Shown piece after piece: positions 43,068 to 50,160 of a DNA stretch of 64,000 nt (position 1 is its first letter; each line of letters opens with the position of its first letter). The notes under the pieces are model-generated. The model searched no databases. It saw only the letters and a list, made by a program, of their open reading frames with translations, and had not been told where the DNA came from. The stretch comes from Candidatus Hydrogenedentota bacterium (lineage in GTDB: Bacteria; Hydrogenedentota; Hydrogenedentia; Hydrogenedentales; CAILVY01). The stretch spans positions 23,487 to 87,486 of the forward strand of contig JAKQOG010000188.1 of NCBI GenBank assembly GCA_029565395.1. Reading direction: 5' to 3'. The position numbers and the translations under genes were made by a program.

Positions 43068-44471
43068 GTGAAGGTGGCTAAAACAACGGATATTCACCCG
43101 AAAGCGGTTGAACTTTTTTTTCTGCCCGTGGAGACTCGGGTCCCCCTGAAATTTGGGAAGGAAACACTCACCTCTGTGACCTGCGCCCGTGTGTCCCTGC
43201 GGGTGGAAGATGCCCAAGGCCGGCCGGCTTTGGGGTGGGGGGAAACCCCCCTGAGCGTGCAATGGGTTTGGCCCAGCCAACTCTCCTACGAAGAACGCCA
43301 CGATGCACTGAAGGAATTCTGCCAGGTATTGGCCTGTGTGTGGGCCGACTTTGATTGCATGGGGCATCCCCTCGAAGTGGGTCATGCGTTTATTGAATCG
43401 CAATTACCGATACTCTTGAAAGCATTCAACGAAAAGCGAATCAATGAACCTATGCCGCTTCTAGCCGCGCTGGTATGCTGCTCGGCCTTTGATATCGCTC
43501 TGCACGACGCCTTTGGCCGCCTGCACGAAGTGCCCACATACGAAACGTATAACGCCGAATATATGAGCCGGGACCTGAGCGCGTTTATCACCCCTGCTGC
43601 AGGCACGGAGGTTAATTTTACCGGGCGCTATCCCCAGGAATTTTTAGCGTCGCCGCGTCCGAACACACTGTGGGCATGGCATCTGGTCGGCGGCAAGGAC
43701 TGGATCGATCCCACGGAGCGGGACGGCAGCGAACCTAATGACGGCTATCCCGTGCTGTTGCGCGATTGGATCCGCACGGACGGTTTGAAATGTCTCAAGA
43801 TAAAACTGCGCGGGACGGATTCCGCTTGGGACTATGATCGTCTGGTGAAAGTGGGGGCTATTGCCGTTGAGGAAGGTGTTGATTGGCTGACCACGGATTT
43901 CAACAGCACGGTGCACGACTCCGCATATGTGAATGATATTTTGGACCGGCTGAAAACGGAGTATCCGCACCTGTACGGAATGATCCTGTACGTCGAGCAG
44001 CCGTTTCCCTACGAATTGGACGAACACAGGATTGACGTGCATAGCGTGTCCGCGCGAAAACCGCTGTTCATGGATGAGAGCGCGCATGACTGGCGCATGG
44101 TCCGGCTGGGGCGGGAACTTGGCTGGACGGGGGTGGCGCTGAAAACCTGCAAAACACAAACGGGCGCTTTGTTGAGCCTGTGCTGGGCCAAGGCGCATGG
44201 CATGACCCTGATGGTGCAAGATCTGACCAATCCCATGCTTGCCCAAATCCCGCATGTATTGCTGGCTGCATATGCGGACACCATTATGGGCGTGGAAACG
44301 AACAGCATGCAGTTCTACCCGGACGCCAGCAAGCCCGAAGCAGTCGTTCATCCTGGGTTATACCGGCGCCGGAAAGGAAAGCTGGATTTAAGCACGCTTC
44401 AAGGAGCCGGCTTTGGATACGACATGGAAAAAATCGATCGGAAGCTCCCCGAACCCGTGGCGCGCTTTTGA
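43068..44471 (+). CDS. enolase-superfamily enzyme (mandelate racemase-like)
   Basis: A 467-residue enolase-superfamily protein, longer than typical dehydratases. The lid domain is N-terminal ('VPLKFGKETLTSVTCARVSL'). The barrel has the KxK base in 'LKCLKIKLRG', metal ligands in 'WLTTDFNST', 'LYVEQPFPY' and 'PLFMDESAHDW', and a further Lys in 'GVALKTCKTQTG'. This layout fits racemases or acid-sugar dehydratases; the true substrate cannot be read. It starts with GTG after AAGGG. The aminotransferase and isomerase-like genes follow, so it may be part of a sugar-acid or amino-acid pathway. Confidence 0.82.
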   Translation: MKVAKTTDIHPKAVELFFLPVETRVPLKFGKETLTSVTCARVSLRVEDAQGRPALGWGETPLSVQWVWPSQLSYEERHDALKEFCQVLACVWADFDCMGHPLEVGHAFIESQLPILLKAFNEKRINEPMPLLAALVCCSAFDIALHDAFGRLHEVPTYETYNAEYMSRDLSAFITPAAGTEVNFTGRYPQEFLASPRPNTLWAWHLVGGKDWIDPTERDGSEPNDGYPVLLRDWIRTDGLKCLKIKLRGTDSAWDYDRLVKVGAIAVEEGVDWLTTDFNSTVHDSAYVNDILDRLKTEYPHLYGMILYVEQPFPYELDEHRIDVHSVSARKPLFMDESAHDWRMVRLGRELGWTGVALKTCKTQTGALLSLCWAKAHGMTLMVQDLTNPMLAQIPHVLLAAYADTIMGVETNSMQFYPDASKPEAVVHPGLYRRRKGKLDLSTLQGAGFGYDMEKIDRKLPEPVARF

Positions 44472-44489
44472 TGACAATGCATTACCGGC

Positions 44490-44598
44490 CGGGAGGGCGA
44501 GGCTCCGGCCGAGCCGTCAAATAAGATCGGGAAGGTTGTTCCGTAGTACAGCAGTTGGATATTTTGTTTTACGGCTCGGCCGGAGCCTCGCCCTCCCG
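44490..44598. repeat. 28-bp perfect inverted repeat with 53-base loop (GGGAGGGCGAGGCTCC family)
   Basis: Arms 44490-44517 and 44571-44598 are exact reverse complements over 28 bases. The unit is a dispersed intergenic repeat known by its translated form 'REGEAPAEP' in related genomes; a third, single copy lies at 47059-47085. The RNA would form a very stable stem and could act as a terminator or protect mRNA between the enolase-like and aminotransferase genes. Confidence 0.9.
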
Positions 44599-44664
44599 TG
44601 CCAAAGAAAATTTCCTAAGCAGCAAATAAGTTTTTTAATAACAAAAAACCACACGGATTTTGAC

Positions 44665-45996
44665 ATGAATCACCTACAATCGGAAGGCGACCTGAATATT
44701 TCACTGCGTCGCGCGGCGTGGGCGAAAAAACACATTGATCCCGAGACCCAACAGTGGCTGGATGCCGACGCGGCGGTGTTCCTGCATCAATCGTTATCGA
44801 CGCCGTGCTTAAACGTGTTGCATGGGTGCGAGGGTGCGCATGTAGAGGATTTACAGGGCCGCCGCATTCTCGATTTTCACGGGAATAATGTGCATCAGGT
44901 GGGATTTTCCAACCCCAAGGTGATTGGCGCCATTACGAAGCAAATGCAGGAACTGTCGTTTTGTCCCCGCCGGTATACCAATATTCCCGCAATCCGATTG
45001 GCGGAAAAACTTGCCGCATTGGCCCCCGGTGACTTGAACCGGGTGTTGTTGGTCCCTGGTGGAACGGAAGCCATCGGCATGGCGATGAAACTGGCGCGGG
45101 CCGCCACGGGACGGTTTAAAACCATCTCGATGTGGGATTCGTTTCACGGCGCTTCGTTGGATGCGATCTCCATAGGTGGCGAGGCCATTTTCCGGAAAGA
45201 TATCGGGCCGCTGCTTCCAGGCGCGGAACATGTGCCGCCGCCTGATCCGGCGCATTGCCCATTCTGTAAGAAATCCTGCACGCTGCAATGTGCGGATTAT
45301 GTGGAGTACGTCCTGGAGAAAGAGGGTGACGTGTGCGCGGTGATCGCGGAAACGGTTCGCAGTACCCCCTTCATTCCTCCCGTAGACTATTGGAAGAAAA
45401 TCCGCGCAGCCTGTGACAAGCACGGCGCGCTCCTTATCCTTGACGAAATCCCAACATGTCTCGGCCGCACGGGAAGCATGTTTGTTTGCGAACAATACAA
45501 TATCGTGCCGGATATGCTGGTCGTCGGAAAGGGTTTGGGCGGCGGCATTTTCCCGCTGGCGGCGCTGATTGCCCGCGAAGGACTGAATAAGGCAATGCCG
45601 GATCGCGCCTTGGGCCACTATACGCATGAGAAGAATCCCGTGGCGTGTGCGGCGGCATTGGCGGCCATCGAGTTTCTTGAAGACGAGAAGATTTTGGAAC
45701 ATGTCCGCGATTTGGGTGCATATACCCTCGATCAATTACACGCCATGCAGCAAAAACATCCGATCATCGGCGATGTACGCGGCAAGGGCTTGCTTATCGG
45801 CGTGGAATTGATCCGTGCAAACGGTGACCGTGCTACAGACGAAGCGGAACATGTCCTCTATGAGGCCCTGCGTCACGGGCTCAGTTTTAAGATTACCATG
45901 GGGAACATTTTGACGCTCACGCCCGCATTAACCATCACCCGTGAAGAAATGGACGAAGCGCTGGGTATCCTTGACACCTGTTTTCAATCTCTTTAG
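44665..45996 (+). CDS. class-III PLP aminotransferase
   Basis: A 443-residue PLP enzyme of fold type I, class III. The PLP lysine is K289 in 'VVGKGLGGGIFPLAAL', and D260 in 'LLILDEIPTCLGRTG' holds the pyridine nitrogen. An unusual cluster of four cysteines, C198-x2-C201-x3-C205-x3-C209, sits in the middle and is not common in the class; it may bind a metal. The start at 44665 is the first ATG giving a normal N-terminus; a longer frame runs through the inverted repeat and is unlikely. By relatives it may be an aspartate-type or amino-phosphonate lyase-like enzyme. Confidence 0.87.
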   Translation: MNHLQSEGDLNISLRRAAWAKKHIDPETQQWLDADAAVFLHQSLSTPCLNVLHGCEGAHVEDLQGRRILDFHGNNVHQVGFSNPKVIGAITKQMQELSFCPRRYTNIPAIRLAEKLAALAPGDLNRVLLVPGGTEAIGMAMKLARAATGRFKTISMWDSFHGASLDAISIGGEAIFRKDIGPLLPGAEHVPPPDPAHCPFCKKSCTLQCADYVEYVLEKEGDVCAVIAETVRSTPFIPPVDYWKKIRAACDKHGALLILDEIPTCLGRTGSMFVCEQYNIVPDMLVVGKGLGGGIFPLAALIAREGLNKAMPDRALGHYTHEKNPVACAAALAAIEFLEDEKILEHVRDLGAYTLDQLHAMQQKHPIIGDVRGKGLLIGVELIRANGDRATDEAEHVLYEALRHGLSFKITMGNILTLTPALTITREEMDEALGILDTCFQSL

Positions 45997-46094
45997 TCCT
46001 TGGGGTGTGGAGTTTTGTAAGGATTCATCCGGTTGCTTTCACGTGCGGCTCACGGTAGGCTAATAGCCCGGCAATAACCATGAAAGGATTATCC

Positions 46095-47048
46095 ATGGCG
46101 GATACACTAGACAGACGTCATTTTCTTGCTTCGGCGGCGGGCGCGGCAGCGATGCTTTCCATGCCAAAAGTATTGGCACAAACCCCGGCTCCGGCGGCAA
46201 AGCGGTATCAGGAAAACATCAGTCCGTGGCCGCTGGCACTTAACAGCAGTACGATCCGGCCCACGCCCTTGTTGGATAAAATCCGCATTGCGGCGGAAAC
46301 GGGGTGGGACGCCATCGAACTGTGGGTGAATGAGTTGGACGAATACGAAAAGGGCGGCGGCGACCTGAAGGATCTTGGGAAACAGATTAATGATCGCGGG
46401 TTATTCGTGCCCAACATCATCGGCTTGTGGGAATGCATGCCGGCCACGGCGGATGCATTTGAAAAATCACTTGAGGCAACCCGCAGCCGCATGCGGATGT
46501 CGGCGGCGGTAGGATCCACGTTTGTCGCCGCCATCCCCGCGCCGGACCGCCCCGACTTTGATCTGAAGTGGGGGGCGGACCGCTACCGCGACCTGCTCAA
46601 GATTGGCCGTGAGGAATTCGGCATTACCGTGGCGGTGGAATTTGTCGGATTCATGAAAGGCGTGCACCGGATCGGACAAGCCTGTGCCATCGCCTTGGAT
46701 GCGGATGATCCAACAGCGTGCCTGATCGCGGACACCTTCCACCTTTACCGCGGCGCCTCCGGGTTTAATGGATTGAAACACATACAGGGCAGTCTGATAG
46801 CGGATTTTCACTGGAACGACGTGCCGGGCGACGTGCCTCGCGAGCAGATGGGCGATGAACACCGCATTTATCCGGGTGACGGGATTTTGCCGCTGACGCA
46901 GGCGTTGCAGGATCTCAAAGCTATAGGATTCACCCGCACACTGTCGCTGGAAATGTTCAACCGTGAACATTGGAAGATGGATCCGAAGGTGGTGGCGCAG
47001 ACCGGCTTGCAGAAAATGCATGATTGCATCGCCAAGGCAAAGGTGTGA
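46095..47048 (+). CDS. Tat-exported sugar isomerase/epimerase-like TIM barrel
   Basis: A 317-residue protein with a Tat signal ('DRRHFLASAAGAAAML') ending 'VLAQTP'. The ATG at 46095 has AAGGA eight bases upstream. The rest is an AP-endonuclease-2-like TIM barrel: 'AAETGWDAIELWVNE', 'ITVAVEFVGFMKG', 'LIADTFHLYRG', 'IADFHWNDVPG' and 'TLSLEMFNREHW' hold the Glu/Asp/His metal ligands expected for xylose-isomerase-like enzymes. Export of such proteins is common in Planctomycetes and relatives. Substrate likely a sugar or inositol type, not certain. Confidence 0.82.
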   Translation: MADTLDRRHFLASAAGAAAMLSMPKVLAQTPAPAAKRYQENISPWPLALNSSTIRPTPLLDKIRIAAETGWDAIELWVNELDEYEKGGGDLKDLGKQINDRGLFVPNIIGLWECMPATADAFEKSLEATRSRMRMSAAVGSTFVAAIPAPDRPDFDLKWGADRYRDLLKIGREEFGITVAVEFVGFMKGVHRIGQACAIALDADDPTACLIADTFHLYRGASGFNGLKHIQGSLIADFHWNDVPGDVPREQMGDEHRIYPGDGILPLTQALQDLKAIGFTRTLSLEMFNREHWKMDPKVVAQTGLQKMHDCIAKAKV

Positions 47049-47058
47049 TCATTGCGGC

Positions 47059-47085
47059 CGGGAGGGCGAGGCTCCTGCCGAGCCG
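47059..47085. repeat. single copy of the GGGAGGGCGAGGCTCC repeat
   Basis: Matches the inverted-repeat arm at 44490-44517 over 27 bases with one or so changes (CTCCTGCC here). No partner arm lies nearby. Confidence 0.8.
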
Positions 47086-47103
47086 GAAGAAAAAGTATCC
47101 ACT

Positions 47104-47128
47104 CGTTCCCAAGTTGCACTTGGGAACG
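47104..47128. repeat. 11-bp hairpin repeat (CGTTCCCAAGT)
   Basis: Arms 47104-47114 and 47118-47128 are perfect reverse complements around TGC. It is a common type of dispersed hairpin. It lies between two same-strand genes. Confidence 0.8.
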
Positions 47129-47167
47129 GGCTTGTTCCAAAAGCTTTGCTTTGACTGGAGGCCCTAA

Positions 47168-48148
47168 ATGATGGGTGGACAGGATATGAAACGCGTACTG
47201 GCTGGCGATGCGCTGGTGTCCGTGGTGGCGCCCATGTTCAACGAGGTGGCGAATGCCGCACCGTTCACCGAGGAAGTGCTTCAGGCACTGGATGCCTTGC
47301 AGTTGGCATGTCCTTATGAGTTGGTGCTGGTGGACGACGGCAGTTGGGACGGCACCACGGAGGCACTGGACGCACTGGCCGTGCAGCATGCGGGAAAACT
47401 TCGTGTGGTGCATCTCACCCGGAATTTTGGGTTAGCGGCCGCAGTAAGCGCAGGATTGGATCACGCGCGGGGAAGCGTGGTGATTCTCATGGATGCGGAT
47501 CATCAGGATGATCCCGCCGCATTTAAACCGTTTCTGGAGCAATGGGGTAATGGATTTGATGTTGTGTATGCCCAGCGCACGGTCCGCGAGGAAAATCCGC
47601 TGAAACGAGCCGTCTTCTGGCTATTTTACCGGGCGTTTGCATGGGTGGCGAACATATCCATCCCGCTGGACGCCGGGAATTTCGCATTGCTAGACCGCCG
47701 CGTGGTGAAACAACTGCAGGCCATGCCCGAACGCAACCGGTATCTGCCGGGCCTGCGCGCGTGGGTGGGATTCAAGCAGACGGGTGTGCCGGTGGCTCGG
47801 CGCGGGCGATACGACAAAAAAGCCCGGATGCGGTTTCGCGATCTCTGGACACTCGGCATGAATGCGGTGTTTTCCTTCTCGTACGTGCCGTTGTTTGTGT
47901 TTCGCATCGCGGGCCTGCTCAGTCTCATGCTTTCCGCAGGAGTAATCCTCTTTGCCCTGTATCACCGGCTGTTCACCGGGAAAGCGGTTATCGCATGGGC
48001 CTCACAACTGGTCATGACCTCTTTTCTGGGCGGCATTAACCTGTTGGGCATCGGCATGATTGGCGAGTACATTGCCCGCATCTACGACGAGGTCAAGGCC
48101 CGCCCTGTATATATTGTAGATCGCGTGGTGGAAACGTCCCGTGAATAA
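47168..48148 (+). CDS. GT2 glycosyltransferase, DPM1/GtrB-like
   Basis: A 326-residue inner-membrane glycosyltransferase. The GT-A domain has 'SVVAPMFNEVANAAPF', the nucleotide site 'LVLVDDGSWDGT', and the metal-binding 'VILMDADHQDDPAAF'. Two C-terminal membrane segments ('FSYVPLFVFRIAGLLSLMLS' and 'MTSFLGGINLLGIGMIGEYI') match enzymes that put sugars on polyprenyl phosphate. The ATG has GGAGG six bases upstream. Product would feed glycan or protein glycosylation outside the cell. Confidence 0.9.
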   Translation: MMGGQDMKRVLAGDALVSVVAPMFNEVANAAPFTEEVLQALDALQLACPYELVLVDDGSWDGTTEALDALAVQHAGKLRVVHLTRNFGLAAAVSAGLDHARGSVVILMDADHQDDPAAFKPFLEQWGNGFDVVYAQRTVREENPLKRAVFWLFYRAFAWVANISIPLDAGNFALLDRRVVKQLQAMPERNRYLPGLRAWVGFKQTGVPVARRGRYDKKARMRFRDLWTLGMNAVFSFSYVPLFVFRIAGLLSLMLSAGVILFALYHRLFTGKAVIAWASQLVMTSFLGGINLLGIGMIGEYIARIYDEVKARPVYIVDRVVETSRE

Positions 48149-48172
48149 ATTGCCTGTGGGAGAAATTTTTAT

Positions 48173-49900
48173 ATGACGATACGCTTGGGCGCGGTGGATG
48201 CCTGTGTGGTGGTGGTGTACCTGATTGTCGTGATGGCGCTGGGCACGCTGATGAAGCGGCGCGCGGCCAAGAACATCGGCAGTTACTTCCTGGGCGACCG
48301 GCAGTTGCCGTGGTGGGCGCTGGCAATGTCGGGGAGCTCATCATACTTCGACATCACCGGCACGATGTGGATTGTGAGTCTGTTTGTGATCATGGGGCTG
48401 AAAGGGATGTGGGTGCAGTGGATATGGGGTTTCATCATCCCCGTGTTTTACATGGCCTACATGGGCAAATGGATCCGCCGCTCCGGGGTGATGACGGGCG
48501 CGGAATGGATGGAAACACGCTTCGGTTCGGGCCGCGCGGGAGAACTTGCGCGCGCGTCGTATACGCTCTATGCCGTGCTGACGATTACCGCGTTCCTGGC
48601 CTATGGCGCGACGGGCATGGGCAAGTTCGGCGCAGTCTTTCTGCCGTTCAGCGAACACGTCTGCGCAGCGCTGATCCTGGGCGTGACCGGCCTCTACGTG
48701 ATCGCCGGCGGATTCCATGGCGTGGTGCTGGTGGAAATTTTCCAGACCATTGTGCTGAGTATCGGTGCACTGTTGATCGCGTGGCTGGGGTTCATCCATG
48801 TGACGCCGGAAGCGTTAAATGCGCGAATACGTCCGGATTGGCAGAGCCTGACGCCGCGCTGGGATTTCGATTATCTCGCCAACACCGAATATCAACTATT
48901 CGGCGCATTACTTATCATATGGGTGGTCAAAGGGCTGCTGCTGAGCCTCTCCGGACCAGAGCAGTTGTATGATTTCCAGCGATTCCTCGCGGCGAAAACT
49001 CCCAAAGAGGCGTCGAAACTCGGCGCGCTATGGGGCGTGATCCACACCGTGCGCTGGCCCATGGCCATGGCCCTTGCCGCGATGGGTATCGTCGGATTGG
49101 CGGAGCAGGGCGATCCGGAAAAAGTGCTGCCGTCCGTGATCCAGAGCATGCTGCCGGTGGGTGTACGCGGTGTGGTGCTGGCCGCGTTACTCTCCGGGTT
49201 CCTCGCCACGTTCAATTCAACGGTGAACGGGGGCGCGAGTTACATCGTTAAAGACATCTACCACAAGTACCTGCATCCGGCGGCCACGCAAAAGCAGTTG
49301 ATTTACGCGAGCTATGTCTCCTCCGCGCTGCTGATTCTGTTGGGCATCGGCGTGAGCTTTGCCGCCACGTCCATCAACCAGATGTTCACCTGGATTATGG
49401 GCACCTTGGGCGCGGGCGTGTTAATGCCCAACGTGCTGCGCTGGTACTGGTGGCGCGTGAACGGCTGGGGCTACGCCGTGGGCACGGTATCCGGCATGGT
49501 GCTCTCGCTGATTCAGGCGTTTGTACCCGCCTTTGCACAGATGCCGCTCTATGTCACCTTTCCGGCGATTGCTGGGGCCGTTTGCCTGATCACGATTGTC
49601 ACGACGCTGTTGACGGCGCCTACGGATCATGCCACGCTCATGCACTTCTATCAGACGGTCCGGCCCGCGGGATTCTGGGGTCCCATCGCCGCGGAAGCCA
49701 ATTTGCCAGAGATAGCGAGCGATTTCCGCCGCGATATGATTAATGTTGTGCTCGGCATCCCCTGCCTCATCGCCCTGTGGCTCTGCCCGATCTACCTCGT
49801 GTTGCACCGCTTTACCGAGTCATTCACGGCACTCACGGTGGTAATTATATTAAGCGCAATCCTCTACAAAACCTGGTATCAGAAACTCTCAGAAACGTGA
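48173..49900 (+). CDS. sodium:solute symporter (SSS family)
   Basis: A 575-residue integral membrane protein with about 13 predicted helices, of the SSS family. Markers are 'SYFLGDRQLPWWALAMSG' near helix 1-2 with 'SSYFDITGTMW', and 'LVEIFQTIVLSIGALLIAWL'. It imports a solute, often a sugar, using sodium. It follows the GT2 gene by 24 bases. Its last ~60 coding bases (49778-49834) recur with seven changes at 53834-53890, after the methyltransferase module. Confidence 0.9.
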   Translation: MTIRLGAVDACVVVVYLIVVMALGTLMKRRAAKNIGSYFLGDRQLPWWALAMSGSSSYFDITGTMWIVSLFVIMGLKGMWVQWIWGFIIPVFYMAYMGKWIRRSGVMTGAEWMETRFGSGRAGELARASYTLYAVLTITAFLAYGATGMGKFGAVFLPFSEHVCAALILGVTGLYVIAGGFHGVVLVEIFQTIVLSIGALLIAWLGFIHVTPEALNARIRPDWQSLTPRWDFDYLANTEYQLFGALLIIWVVKGLLLSLSGPEQLYDFQRFLAAKTPKEASKLGALWGVIHTVRWPMAMALAAMGIVGLAEQGDPEKVLPSVIQSMLPVGVRGVVLAALLSGFLATFNSTVNGGASYIVKDIYHKYLHPAATQKQLIYASYVSSALLILLGIGVSFAATSINQMFTWIMGTLGAGVLMPNVLRWYWWRVNGWGYAVGTVSGMVLSLIQAFVPAFAQMPLYVTFPAIAGAVCLITIVTTLLTAPTDHATLMHFYQTVRPAGFWGPIAAEANLPEIASDFRRDMINVVLGIPCLIALWLCPIYLVLHRFTESFTALTVVIILSAILYKTWYQKLSET

Positions 49901-50160
49901 ACGATAGATTTAATATTGCGAACTGTCAAACACCAATTACAATTCATCGTAGATTTTGCCTCGGTTGCAGTTGATAATAAGTTCGTCTGCTTGCTTTTAC
50001 CGTGCATTAGCTGTAGTCTATATAGCAGATGATGACCATCTTCGATGATAAGGTTTATTGTCTGTCCCTTTTGGGAGTTGTTTTGCAGTACTGCCATGTG
50101 AAAAGGCTAATATTGTGTGGCCTGGAATAAAGGGTATGGATTCTTTGGGAGCAATCTAGA
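49901..50160. other. 260-bp region between symporter and methyltransferase
   Basis: AT-richer than its left neighbour, and probably holds the promoter of the methyltransferase operon. A 72-codon minus-strand frame has no ribosome site. Nothing else was recognised. Confidence 0.4.

Noticed and set aside
44851..45735. 294-codon minus-strand frame in the aminotransferase gene
   Set aside because: Antisense to a gene with clear PLP motifs; composition is shadow-like.
47105..47128. Rho-independent terminator at the hairpin
   Set aside because: The stem is perfect but no T run follows, and the same hairpin type is a dispersed repeat.
49879..50097. 72-codon minus-strand gene after the symporter
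   Set aside because: No ribosome site before its start and it overlaps the symporter end.
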